NCBI GenBank assembly: GCA_024305405.1
Contig: JAKNDB010000075.1
Coordinates: forward strand, 372,001-436,000
DNA: 64,000 nt
DNA from: Dirofilaria immitis
Taxonomy: Eukaryota; Nematoda; Chromadorea; Rhabditida; Onchocercidae
Direction of reading: 5' to 3'
Under the pieces are notes generated by a model. The model had not been told where the DNA came from. It did not search any database and was given only the letters and a program-made list of their open reading frames with translations. Positions 1 through 12,148 of the stretch are shown piece after piece. The position numbers and the translations under genes are program-made. Each line of letters starts with the position of its first letter. Position 1 is the first letter of the stretch.

Positions 1-622
1 AATCAAATATATGCATTGAACTATCTTTTACCGTTTAATTCTGCCATTACAATATTTGCATCCGAATCAGATGCGACTATTAAAATATGGTCTCTGTAAG
101 TTGTGATAGAAGCGTCATCAAGTTTTAATGCAATATGAGTTCCAATATAAAACTACCTTCCTGCCTTATCGATAAGTGATAAAGCGCACTAGTAGCATTT
201 TTGCTGTAGAATCCAGATAATATCAGAACTAATCTTTTTTTTCTTTTGTAAGCTTGATCGCAATAATGTCGAGTTCATCAATACTATAACTCAACTAAAA
301 AATTAGTTCATTAGTCGAAAATTAGTTGAAAAACGAAAATTAGTTGGAAAAAATGTTTATTTATTTTCTCCCGATTTCAGAGAAGAAATGGAAAAAAGAA
401 AGCACTGTTTCCGAGACTAACGGGTAAGAGTAAAGAAAGCAGTAATGGTTCTTCAGGCGCTTCTTCATCCTTGATGCATCAGAATTCTAACACGCAAGTA
501 CTTTCATCAAAAAGTAATTCAATGGCAAAATCATCGAAATTGTTTGGTTTTGGGAAAAAATGAGTCCAGCAAATAGCAATAAGTCAGCAGCAGGGCTATT
601 TCCAGTAGGTAAATTAAAATAA
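1..622 (+). CDS. C-terminal end of a WD40-repeat protein (5' end outside window)
   Basis: The first 95 bases are open and end in a typical WD40 blade terminus (…FASESDATIKIWSL), followed by a GTAAG donor at 96. The next exon starts at 383, after CAGAG, and encodes a basic, Ser/Asn-rich tail (LFPRLTGKSKESSNGSS) that ends …KLFGFGKK and TGA at 561-563. The A6 run just before that stop looks one base short. With one more A the frame continues MSPANSNKSAAGLFP to TAA at 620-622, so the tail may be about 20 residues longer. Only one blade is visible, so the family cannot be named; many scaffold proteins end in a WD40 propeller plus a low-complexity tail. Family call is firm for WD40, none for the gene. 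Confidence 0.6.
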
Positions 623-1457
623 AATGAAGTTGATGCCGAACAGATCAAAGAAAAGGAAGAAAGTGAATGTTGTCATATTAAATTATCAAGATTATTATGG
701 TTGATTGATTCTACTATCATCTTTTTTGATGACAGTCTTCTTACCTTTCAATCATATTTCAACTTTCGATAATTAATTCCATGGATTATTCAATTAGCTT
801 TTTGGAGAGTTCCAGCAATTTGCTTGGATTATTCAATTGATTTCTCGAATTGTTCAATTAACTTTTGTCTAATCCAAGCAGTTTTTTCTTTTGTTTTGTA
901 TTGTTCAAGCAGTTTTTTTCATACACTAAATTAGTTTTCTCAATAAAAAGTTAGTTACCTAGATTTTCTCTCCTTGATCATCAAAATTTGATATGATTAT
1001 CATTTATTTCATTAGTAACAATTAATGCAAAAGTCCGTCGGGCATTTCAAAAAAAAATTTAGAAAGAGTAACTTTTGAGCTAATAAAAAATCGGGGATTT
1101 GTTATTTGGAATAAGATTATAATGAAAATTTCCTTCTTTTTGAAGATACACAGTAATTGGAAACCTTGAAAAAAATTATTTTCATTTTCATTCAGGCAGA
1201 AATTTTGTGTTCAGTGCTAAATAATAAAGAAAAAAATTCGGCTTCATGCCTTTACAAGATAATAATAGTGGTTATTAAGATCTATAAAAAGACTGAGCTG
1301 ATCTTTTGTGAGAAGTTTTAGATTATGTGAAAAAATTTCTCGAATTCGTTGTGTTTTGATTTGGCAGCTTCTTTTTATTATTTTTTATTGATTTACTTAT
1401 GTTACTGTTTTTTTGAATGAATTTTCTTGTTGTGCGATAATATTTATTATGGATAGC

Positions 1458-1508
<51 letters not shown>

Positions 1509-3512
1509 AATAGAGCATTAATTATTGCTAATTTCAAATCATAACTAGAAACTTTTATACTATATTATTAATGAATTATTGGAAGATATGAGAATATTAT
1601 TTGTTTAAAATCATTCATTGTTCCATTCAAAAAAAAAATATACATACATGTATAAATTATTGAAACATATATATATATATATATATATATGATTTGAATT
1701 ATATGATACAGCTACAGTAAAATCACTTCTTTTTTTCTTATGTTTGTGTAAGAAAATTGATCAGTATACGGTTTGCAAGAAAACTCAGATTCGAGCTTGC
1801 ATCCAAAACTAAACGGTGTTTTCTCCTCTTTTTTTTCTTTCATTACCTTGTCGTCTTTATTTTATTTATCATTTCATTCAAATCAGTGCCACTTCAATTT
1901 ATGGATTTTTCTCACTTCTAACAATTTCGATATCAATTTTTATAAAAATATTTTTCAATACAATAATTATCTGCTCGCTTCTTTTATTTCTCATTCATTT
2001 CCCTTCATTTAATTAATTTGTTCTTGATTTATGCTTTGAATACTATTTTTTTATTTTTCTTTCATTTTAATATAAAAGAAAATGAAAAAAATGAACGAAG
2101 GTCATGTACATACTATGTTATTATTATTATTAATTGTTGTAAACATTTCTTGTTCATTTTTTTTACATTATATTCCACTTTTTATCTTTTTTTTCATTCG
2201 GCAAATGAGCTTATATATTATTCTAAACATTATTCTCTTTTTAAATATTACTGCTAATTTTGAGATGAGAAAAAGAAAAGAAAAAGATTTTCTAAATAGT
2301 ATTTAGTACTTTTTGAATTTCTTCTTTCCAGTATTTTTTTTTATTTTGTTGTTTAAAAATATTGAATTTTTGAATTGTCTCGAAGATTTCTTGTATGAAT
2401 AAATAATGATCAAAATTCTTATCAGTGAAAAGAAATTGAAACTTTTATTAAACTTTTCGGTTTTTCTTACTTTGCCGCATTGGTCAAAATTGTAACAATT
2501 GGTGGCAGAAATAGTGTAATGAAAATGACTTGTTTTAAATAAAATTTTATGCAAATATTGATATCTGTTTGTCTTTTTTTTTTTGTTTTCTATTCAAATT
2601 AGGTTTACTACATTTGATATAATTATATAAGAAGCGATTCGTTCGTTTTCATAATTCATTCATTTCATTTGTCGTTCATTGATGCTTGCAATTGTATTAA
2701 AACTATATATAGAAGATTATTAATTAAATATTCGATCATAAATTATTTTGAGAAAAATAATGAAAGAAGAAAGATGAGAACGTAGTCATGATGATAGCAT
2801 ATTGATTATAATTTATTGCTATCATTATCTAATCATTCATTTCTTCATCTCTGTACAACAATTTTTTCTTTTTCTTTCAGCTATTCAGTGTTGAATTATT
2901 GTTTTAATGATTGATTCATTTATTATTCTTGATTGTTTGAATAATTACATATAGCGCTATTCTTTTCAGTTCAAGTTTTTTTTTTTTTTATATATATATT
3001 AATCATTTCAAATTTTCGAACGAAACTTCTTGAAGAAAGATATTTGTATTGATATTTGAAGAAGATAGGAGGAGAAAAATCTTTTTGTCATTCAACATTA
3101 GGTGCCTAGTTTTTTTTTATTCTTTTTTTAAAATGGTTTCTTTACTCATTTCTATATTATTTCTCTCATCATTTTCACCATCCTCTTTTCCGTTCTCATT
3201 CTTGGCTTGTTTATTTTATTTACTTATTTTTTTTTTTTTTTGAATTAGGTTCCCAGATATAAGTTTAAAAAAATTTGAAAGAAATTAGTCAGCAATATTA
3301 TTCAAGCATTTTTTTCTCTGATCTCTGCTGTTTTTCTTTTTTTTAATATTTTGCTTTTTGGAATTTATATTTTTGCAATCATAATAAATATTGCTTTTGA
3401 ATATTCAGAAATTGTTCCTGAATCACACGAATAAACTAGATAGTTAGAATGCGACAGGATTTTTCATTTCATAATATTTGCTGGATGCCAAATGAATTCA
3501 ATTTTTCCATAG
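623..3512. other. Intergenic, AT-rich, no gene seen
   Basis: Low-complexity AT-rich DNA between the WD40 gene and the next coding-like stretch. It has two TA microsatellites (about 1461-1505 and 1667-1690) and many T and A runs. The short open frames here (for example around 1773-2306) are Phe/Leu/Ile/Ser-rich translations of T-rich DNA without family resemblance, so I do not call them genes. Confidence 0.6.
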
Positions 3513-4489
3513 CAGGAAAAAGAAGTAATGGAAATAGAAATATCTAGAATGGTAACATTTCAAAATTTATGATCCAAAGAAACGGGAATTCTTGTAACAT
3601 TATTGGAATCTTATGAAGAGTTGGGTAAGATAGTGTGTAAAATTTTAATCGTCAACGATATCAACTAGCATTTTTCGGTGGTAGATACCCATTAATAAGC
3701 GGTAGTTTCCGGAAATGGAAGTTTTTCGGTTTCGCGAAAAATGTGGTTGCAAGCGGAAACTTAAAGAAATTGACAAAAATGTACTAATTTGAGGCTTAAT
3801 TTGACTCAACACTAGAAAACTCATCATTAAAATACTAGGAATATATATTCATATGACAATCATTGATCATTAATTAAGATCTCTGTCACATTTGTCAGTT
3901 TACGGAGGTCCAGATTTTCAAAGTTTAATTTTTGGAGATTATTTTGTAATAATCTCATTGGAGTTAAAAGATATACTATTAAAATCAGATTGATTGATGT
4001 TGAATAAGTAAATGATTCAAAGGAATGATTTTTAAAACTGATTGAGCAAAGAGAAATTTCTGATGAAGAGCTTTGAGAGATGATTGATTTATTTTTGAAG
4101 AGGATTATTCAGCGAGAAAAAGATTTTAATGAGAGTAGCAAGATTTGTTTGAAAAAATCATTTTCAAAAGATTCTCTGACGAGTAAATATCGAAATGATA
4201 CTAAGGGACTTGGAGGTTTAGGTGATAATATATAGTTTGTAAGCGACCAGGTTGAAAAAGTTTTCATGTTGTTGTTAAAAAGAATCAGAAGATAAGCAAT
4301 GAAGATGCCAATAACTCGTTCGTTCCTTACTTCAGCTTTCGGCAGCTGCTGTGGATTGGTAATATAGGACGACGACGACGATTTATGACGAATAATTTAA
4401 GGGTTCAGGAAAGAAAGGAAGAAATATGTAAACCGGGAAACATATCGGATGACACGATAACGGTTAGCCTTATTGCCGTTTCAAGCTAA
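3513..4489 (+). pseudogene. Interrupted coding-like stretches upstream of the kinase gene
   Basis: Two stretches read like protein although each is interrupted. At 3513-3624, after an AG acceptor and before a GTAAG donor, one frame reads QEKEVMEIEISRM … ILVTLLESYEELG with a single TGA at 3570. At 4041-4489 one frame reads LIEQREISDEEL, TGA at 4074, EMIDLFLKRIIQREKDF … KYRNDTKGLGGLGDNI, TAG at 4233, FVSDQVEKV. It then needs one extra T in the run 4261-4264 to continue HVVVKKNQKISNEDANNSF and onward to TAA at 4487. Chance would give about one stop per 12 codons at this base composition, so about 150 codons with two stops is unusual. They could be decayed or misread exons of the gene that starts at 5182, or an old insertion. 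No family was recognised. Confidence 0.3.
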
Positions 4490-4626
4490 TTGCTGTATTA
4501 AGCTTTTCATTTGCACATTTGCTCATCTATTTATTTATCATGATACTTCTTACTTCTATCATGAAACAGATGATAAAAATTGATCTTTTATTACTCAATT
4601 TTTAAGTTTTTTCTTTTAAATTTTAG

Positions 4627-4720
4627 ATTTAATAGAAATGCAATCAAAACGATTATTTCACTGCAACACCTGATTAACATCGCTAAATATATTGTGAAAA
4701 AGTTGAAGCAAAATGAGGAA
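4627..4720 (+). CDS. Candidate upstream exon of the SH3-Ig-Fn3-kinase gene
   Basis: After TTTTAG the frame reads FNRNAIKTIISLQHLINIAK … VKKLKQNEE and reaches a GTAATT donor in phase 0, which fits the phase-0 start of the exon at 5182. No domain is recognised (it is mildly helical and basic). If the donor is not used, the frame stops at TAA 4760-4762. It could equally be a chance open frame in intron DNA. Confidence 0.3.
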
Positions 4721-5181
4721 GTAATTGCAGCTAAATTGATTAAAATTGATAGCTTTGAATAATCGATAATAACCTAAGTTCAATGAAGTTGACCTTTAAA
4801 TAAAAATAATAGCTTTATCAGTTGGTACGACGAATATTTTGATTATGAACTATGAGTAACAATGTAAATGTTTTATGGCTATTGCTAAATGCATATACTT
4901 AAAATAGAACCATTTTGATGGAATAATTTGAATTTATCATGATACTGTATAATTCATTAAAATTCGTCAAAATTATTCACTCTTTCAATTTTTTTTTTTT
5001 TTTTGAAAAAATGATAATTAGCACAAGAGAATAATTTGTTAATCTTTAATTATATTTAAAATATATTAAAAACACAATTATAATTTTGTTCGAATATAAA
5101 TAGAATTAATTAACTAAACATTCTATGATCGTTCAATTAATATTTGAATAAATATCATTTGTTTCATTTTTCCATTTTTAG

Positions 5182-8100
5182 GAGCGATCATCGATATTGG
5201 AGGAATGTTTGAAAGAAGGATATGCTATAATGAATTGCTCATTTAGTGCGGTGGAAAAAAAGCAAATTAATTGTCATCGGGGTGAAAAGGTATTCTATTT
5301 TTACTGTTGTTGCTGTTGTTGTTGTTGTTGTTGTTGTTCAATTAAATAATATCACTAATTAAAATTTATTTATAAAAATAACTATATTTATATTTTCAAC
5401 AAAATGATAAAAAAAATTGTATTATTTATTGAATTACATTTATATGAGACATTTTCCAGAAATTTTAAATAAATTTCAAAATGGTAAGAAAAAAATAAAA
5501 ATAATTCTAAAATAAATCAAATAAATATTCCACATTGAAAATACTATGATAGTTGTAAATTCAAATTGCTGAATTAACCGATGAATTATTATGCGATAAA
5601 TATTGATTATGTAATGTTTAAACCTTCTGATGACATAATCTAAATACGATTCATTCACGTATGACATCACAGGTAGTACGACCTGTATATCTGGGCGCAA
5701 ATTATACCGCATAACTATTCATTATACCGCATAACTATTCACTTTATCGAAATAATTCATAATTTTTTGGAATTATAAATAATAAATTATGAATTTTTTT
5801 ATAGGTGAAAATTCTAAATGTTGATAAAAAAGGATATGCAGAAATCGAGAAAAGAGATGGTAAGAAAGGTTATATACCAACTTATTTTCTTGATCTAAAT
5901 ACTGTGCCAGGAGATAATTTTGCCCAACAAATAAGGTTTGTCCAAGGATATCATTCTTTTATGTTTTTTATTCTGCAAAGTTTCAATTGACCATTAATGA
6001 TCTAATATACAACAAAGAGGACTTAATTTTTCGAAATTTTAATAAATATTGGTAATGGATTTAAATCAGAAGTTTTCTTTGTTAAATCGGAAATTTGAAA
6101 TATCAATGAAGAAAAACAAGAGGGAAATTTGCTCTTTTCATTGATAATTCAAACTTCACAGCGATTTATATGACCTCTTTCACATTATCACAAATGATGA
6201 CTTCAAAAAGTTGATCATTACACTTTAAGTTCTAATAACTTAAGCTTTAATATATTTTAATATCATAAGCGCTCTATATTTATATGCTATTATTTTGAAT
6301 AATAGATATGTAAAAACGAAAAACGTAATCAACATTTTTATTTCAGATACCGTCGGCAATGGTATCATTTGATGGATTCTGATAAAGCAATAATTTTCAA
6401 TGATAATCCATCTAATTTATTAAATAACATTTCATATCTAACTAATTTAATATCATTCTTACCTGTGCAAAAGCAATCATTTTCATTGACATTTTCTCGT
6501 TCATATAAACGACCAATTTGTATTGAACCTTTGCAAGATATGAAAATGAAATTGGGTGAACGAATAATTTTGATGTGTAAATTTTTTTCGGATGAATCAT
6601 ATACGATAACTTGGCGTGGTCCAGTAATTACAGCTAAACGTCAATATGAAATTACTGTAAGTATGAGATATTTTTTTATTTTAATTATTGTCAATTAAAA
6701 ATTTGTAATCAATCTATTATTAAAATTTTACTAATATTATTTTAAATTTGAAAAAATGAATGATTTTTTTGTTAATTTATAAATTCGAATAAATTTTAAT
6801 GAAAATCTGTTAGCATTAATTTTATTTATATTATATTATGATAAATTTAGAAAGATCTAATTATTATGAGCATCAATTTTTTTTTTTTTATTTTATAATA
6901 TAAGATAGATATATTCAAGAAATATGCTTATACCTATCTTATATTTGAAAACTATATCAAGTAATTGTATCTCTCGAATATCAATGATATATATAAGTTT
7001 TTTCTTTCAAAAATTCTTTCTATCAATAATTTCAATGTTATATTTTCTCATTATTATATTATAATTCATTTAGCCAAAATCAGTTTTTATTAATTCTCTC
7101 ATGTAATCATTATATTTTCTTTTTTCATTGCAGACAAATGAAGAAGGCTACTCTATACTAACAATTAAAAATGTATGAAAGAAGATAGTGGACAATATTG
7201 GGCTCAAGCTGAAAATATTTTTGGTCGATGTCATACCGTCGCATGGATTACGATTATCGCATTACCTGGTATTACCCATATTACAACATGTAAAGCAATT
7301 AATCGAAATAGCGTATTGTTACAGTGGAAGAGTGCAAGAAAGGGTAATTCGAAAAATGTTTACTATGTTGTAGAATATAAGCGAAAAGGTATAATTTTCA
7401 AAAAATGATAATTTTAGATATTAGTAATATTGGAATTTATAGCTATTAATTTAATCACTTTTTAATCAAATTTTAATTTATTAATTTAATCTTAATTTCT
7501 CACTAATATTTATCTTATTTTTAATTTAATTCGTTAGTTTTTCGATTTAAATTTATTCAATTATTTCATCTATTTATTGCCTTATATAATCCAATAATAT
7601 TTTACTGTTAGTATATTTGAAATTAGCTAGCAATATCCATAAATAAAATGCAACGCTATGCTCATTAAGATCATGATATACTTTATTATTTATAATAATA
7701 TTGATTAATAAAATGTTATACTGTACTAATTTATATATTATTTATATATCGTTTAATTTAAAAATACTGTAAATCATTATTATTAATTCTTTTCATTGAT
7801 TAAAAACTGATATTTATTTTTACAGATAAGAATGATTATAAGGTAGCAATTGAAGGTATCACTGGTACATCAACTATTATCACGAATCTCAAACCTACCA
7901 TATATTCTTTTCGTATTTATGCCTTTAATGAATACTTCAAAGGTAAAATTGGACCAACAACTGAGATTGATTTAAATTTGGCTTATTCACTATCATCATC
8001 TGATTTTCTTGGTGATGCTCGGGTGAGCAGTTATTTCATTTATAAAATATTTTCTTTCTTATCATTTATTTATCTTTTAATAACTAAACAGAACAATATT

Positions 8101-10596
8101 TATGATTGATTTCATAGTTGGAAATATTATCAAATTTGATTTTTTTACATCGCTTCAATTTTCAGATATATTTCATTTTTTTAGCTTTTATGAATTAATT
8201 CATATATTCTATATATATGTTATGCATTTTTACATATCGAAGAGATAGATAAACAATTGATATTTCATTTATCTGATTAAAATTTTCAATCATTCCTTTA
8301 ACTTTATATCTTTATAATTTGTTAGGCAGAATATATTGATGAAGCAACATACGCTGAAATTTATACTATTATTGGTGTAGTATATAAAGGAAAATTTGCT
8401 GAAGTGAAACAAATAATATGTAAAAATGATAAGAAACAATATGCAGCAAAATATTTCACGCATAAATTCACGCAATGTGAAAATGAATGGAAAAATATTG
8501 AACGTGAAATTAGTATCATGCGTTGCATTCGGCATCGTAATATTGTTGCTTATCGTGAAACTGTTAAAATGAATAATCAGCTAATTATGATTATGCAATG
8601 GTAGGATATTTTTATTCAATAGAAGGATTAATTATCATTGAACATTGTCCAGGAAAGCATAGAAAGAACTGCTACTTATTAATGACAATAACTAAATTAA
8701 TTATAACGATAACCTGAAATAGTTTTCCAATAAAGTTAATATCACTATTATTAAATATATTATTTGTACTGAAGCTAGTTTAATTATGAAAATTATCGGA
8801 AAGTTTCAATAAAATGCATACAGTTGATGTTAAAGATTTTCCTATCGAAGATAGTATCAGATATTTTTAAATATGAAGATTTTTATTAGAATATTTTATT
8901 CGTCTTGATGAGATATTCGATTATTTTTCCTACTAAATACTTTTTTTCTTGAAAAAATAGAAATAAAAATAAAATAGAAATAAAAATAAAAAGTAATCCA
9001 ACTCATATGAGAATTTAGAAGATTATGAACTTATAGTTTTTGATTATTCTTGTTTACATTTCTTCGATAAATGTTTTTAATTAGCAAATATTAATAGGTT
9101 AAATGGTCCACATCTATTAGATTACATATTACGTCTGGGATATATTTCTGAAGCATTAATTCAACGATTCTGCAAAGATCTTTTATCAGCATTAGAATAT
9201 CTTCATTCCATCCAAATTGCTCATCTTGATATTAAGGTAAGAATTTGATTTTTTTATTATAAATAAATTTTTTCCATTAAAAACTTTTATTAATTTCATT
9301 TTAGCCGGAGAATTTATTAACGCATGTGAGTAATGTTGTACGACTCATGGTAATTAATTTTGGTTCTAGTCGACGTTGTAATGATGAAGTAATTATTTGG
9401 AATTATGATGCAATTGATTTTGCTTCACCAGAACAAATTTCTTATCGTGAAATTACAACGAAATCAGATATATGGTAATTAATTGTTTAATTACTGACTT
9501 AATATTATAAATTTTTCTAATCTGAATAGTAAAAGTTGCTCATGTACATATATATTTGTAAAATCGATTTGGAGTATAAGAAAATTAAATGTATGATAGT
9601 TAATTTAACCATTAGTGATTTCCGTAATTTCATTTCTCATTCCATGGCAGGCTATTCTCGACAATAATTTATCTAATCTTTTAATGACTTTAATTATGGT
9701 CTATTAAAATTTTGTTTCAATATTTACCAGCTCCGATTCGAAATCAAATTATTATTATGATGATGTACGAGCAAAGCTTATATGATATTGATTTCTGGAT
9801 TTTCGATTTTTGTTCCATAAAAATTCAATTTTATCAATCGATAGGAGCTTCGGAATTGTATTACATATTTTAACAACCGGTAGAATACCATTTGAAGACG
9901 AATATTATGAAGTGATGCGGTTGAAAATCCTTTCTAACATTTCGACAATTGATGATATAGGAAATTATCGAATTCATTCACAAGCAATTATTGCACTGTT
10001 GAAATCTGTAATTGTCGAGGATGCGAAGTAATAATTTCCTTCTCTACCTTTTTTTTCCAGCCTAAATCATCATCTATTAATCATTTTTTCTCAATTTAAT
10101 TTTTATCATTTCTAGTCTTAATCTTTCATTTCGAATCTTTTTAAATTTCAAATCCCTAACATAAATCAATAACATTTGCTGATACAATATATACAACTAG
10201 GAATTGAGAATGACTGATAATTTGATAGAGAAAAAAGCAAAGGATGGAATCTATAGATTGAAAATGCTGACTAATATAAGCTTGCTAAAGCTATGATTTT
10301 TTGTGAGAATATGGATGATTCGTTTTTATTGATATTTTAATTTTAAACTTTATTTGAATTTGAATAAAAATTGAATTCGAAATTCGATAAGGATTAAAAT
10401 CAATCAATAAAGCACTTAGTTGAAATTGTCATTCCCATATATCATCAGCTGCTACCACGAATATACTTTAATTTTCAGAAATCGATTCTCAGCAACAGAA
10501 TGTCTGAAAAGCGAATGGATGCAAAGTGTCTGTTTTTGGTTTCCTAAATTAAAATTGAAAAATTTTGAATTAAAAATAAGAATTTCTGTTTATTAA
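5182..10596 (+). CDS. SH3-Ig-Fn3-kinase protein, C-terminal half of a Trio/Kalirin/obscurin-type gene
   Basis: Exons: 5182-5289, 5805-5935, 6347-6656, 7134-7388, 7826-8022, 8326-8600, 9098-9236, 9305-9474, 9845-10027, 10479-10596; phases agree throughout once one base is restored in exon 4. About 628 residues are visible. In order: an SH3 domain (YAIMNCSFSAVEKKQINC … KKGYIPTYFLDL), an Ig domain (GERIILMCKF … DSGQYWAQAENIFG), an Fn3 domain (VLLQWKSARKG … YSFRIYAFNEYFKG), then a protein kinase with AAKYF lysine, a conserved Glu in EREISIMRCIRHRNIV, catalytic loop HLDIKPEN and TTKSDIWSFG. This order is that of the Kalirin/Trio C-terminus, and IAHLDIKPEN is typical of the Trio/obscurin/titin kinases. 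The DFG motif reads NFG and the glycine loop is degenerate (GVVYKGKF), so catalysis is doubtful. The Ig exon is frameshifted at about 7167-7174. A possible extra upstream exon is 4627-4720. Missing: any RhoGEF domain and the true start. Confidence 0.75.
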
Positions 10597-10969
10597 ATTT
10601 AATAAGTTAATTATTGAAACATTAGATAATCACTTTATCCTCAAAAAAAAATATGAAATCAATAAATATAATGATTTAATGATGAGGAGCAAATAGCGTT
10701 GTTACGAGAATTCTTGGTTTATCGGCAATGTTTCTTCAAAAAATGCGTTAAAATTTGATATCACCATAATTTCAAATGACGTTATGCAATCATTATAAAA
10801 ATTATTTTTAACATAAAAACCAATGATAATTTGAAAATCGATTGGAATAAACTCCTTTTGACGCAATTAAAGTTATAATTGTTTAAAAGTTCGAGTTTTT
10901 ATTTGAAAAAATGTTTGCTTCTTATTCTTCCACCTCTTATCTTTTTCTTTAATTCTGAATTACATATAG

Positions 10970-11068
10970 CAAGGAAGCGAAGAACTTTTCCTTGTGGATT
11001 ATTTAGAAGATTACAAGGAACGACGCAAGGAGCAACTTCAAAAGATTGGTGATTTATTTGAAAATTGA
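10970..11068 (+). CDS. Terminal-type exon, copy 1 of 3
   Basis: ATATAG acceptor, then 32 codons in phase 0 and TGA (11066-11068). The peptide starts QGSEELFLVDYLEDYK and continues ERRKEQLQKIGDLFEN. It aligns without gaps to the exons at 11163 and 11358 (shared core: x-DYL-(E/K)-(D/N)). No family recognised. A phase-0 donor-like GTTTAT at 10588, inside the last kinase exon, could join to it. It also holds an internal phase-1 donor (G|GTGATT at about 11049) that would splice in phase to the exon at 12149. No other upstream exon is visible, so it most likely supplies an alternative C-terminus to the kinase gene. Confidence 0.45.
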   Translation, partial: QGSEELFLVDYLEDYKERRKEQLQKIGDLFEN

Positions 11069-11162
11069 CAAATTTGGCATTTATCTATCGGATTGCATAT
11101 TTACTATTTGAAAAAAAAGATTTAAAAATAAAAGTTTTCATTCAATAAAAAATTACTTATAG

Positions 11163-11258
11163 GAAGTAGTCAAGAAATTTTTCCTCATAGATTATTTGAA
11201 AGATGGGAAAAATTGGCATAAGAAACAACTACAAAGAATTCATGATTTGAAAATGTGA
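11163..11258 (+). CDS. Terminal-type exon, copy 2 of 3
   Basis: CTTATAG acceptor, then 31 codons in phase 0 and TGA (11256-11258). The peptide runs EVVKKFFLIDYLKDGKNW followed by HKKQLQRIHDLKM. It matches copy 1 at FL(V/I)DYL, at the spacing of KxQLQ(K/R)I and at the end DL. Its own acceptor, open frame and stop indicate an exon-level tandem duplication rather than a chance repeat. Function unknown. Confidence 0.42.
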   Translation, partial: EVVKKFFLIDYLKDGKNWHKKQLQRIHDLKM

Positions 11259-11357
11259 AATTGTAGTTACCGTTGAATTGCATAAATTCGAAAATAAAAA
11301 TAGATTTTTATATTTTAATTAATATTTCTATTTCATGAAAAAAAAATCATTTTGTAG

Positions 11358-11489
11358 CGAGGGATCGAAGAACTCCTCCATTTGGATTATTTGGAAAATC
11401 ATAAATATCATCGAACGGAACAATTTTCACGAACTGATAATTCACTTGAAGATTACGACATGGAGAAAGAAGTTATTTTAATTTCATAA
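11358..11489 (+). CDS. Terminal-type exon, copy 3 of 3
   Basis: TTTGTAG acceptor, then 43 codons in phase 0 and TAA (11487-11489). It starts RGIEELLHLDYLENHKYHR and continues TEQFSRTDNSLEDYDMEK to VILIS. The first 25 residues align with copies 1 and 2 (IEEL, LDYLEN, EQ); the tail is longer and acidic. This is the most diverged copy. Confidence 0.42.
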   Translation, partial: RGIEELLHLDYLENHKYHRTEQFSRTDNSLEDYDMEKEVILIS

Positions 11490-12148
11490 AATAATTAATT
11501 TCATCGAATAAGTTAGTGAGAATAAAAGATAAACAATGCATAGAAAAATACTCATCAACAATTCCTTCTTATAAATACGCGGTGAGAGTATAAATGATTT
11601 AATTTTCAAATTGGTTTACTACAATTATATTTCAATTAAGGAAAGGAAATACATTATGATAAAATTGTATCACTTCATTAATGTTTAAAACTGTTACCGA
11701 ATTCTTCTAAATTTCCATAAGCTGTATTATTAGTCCTTCTTGTAAAAAAATATATCCAGCTAAATTTTAACTTCAATCAACTGTTTGTTTGACTGTAATA
11801 GAAAAAAAATTGAAAATATACGTTACCTGGAAGAAAAATAATTCACCCCTATTTTAAGAGCTTAAATTAAATATCTAAATTAGGTCGAGATTTTGGGATA
11901 CAAGATTTAGCATAATTTTAATGTTTTTTATATGAAGGCAAGAACACAGATCAAAAAAATTTGAAAATAAGAACAATTATGCTCATTTTGAAAAAAAAAA
12001 ATAATATAATTCCCAAGAATAAATTACAATGATAATTTTGGCTTAGTTTTTTTCTTTTTTTTTCTCCTTCCTCGCTTTTTCTCAAAAGAGAAATCTGAAT
12101 TTGTAAGAAGATTTAAAACAAATTCCTTTATTTTAAGAAACTATTTAG

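Noticed and set aside
1773..2554. Cluster of open frames in T-rich DNA
   Set aside because: All are Phe/Ile/Leu/Ser low-complexity translations without splice context or family resemblance.
3570..4076. In-frame TGA codons as reassigned codons or selenocysteine
   Set aside because: TGA is the expected natural stop of cdc-40 at exactly the family's length and ends other frames here, so the code is standard. The TGAs at 3570, 4074 and in the retroelement fit simple C-to-T decay or errors, and no SECIS-like structure was evident.
9810..10031. Start of a separate kinase-like protein at 9810
   Set aside because: It is the exon 9845-10027 of the larger kinase domain, joined in phase through TG|G (Trp) to the previous exon.
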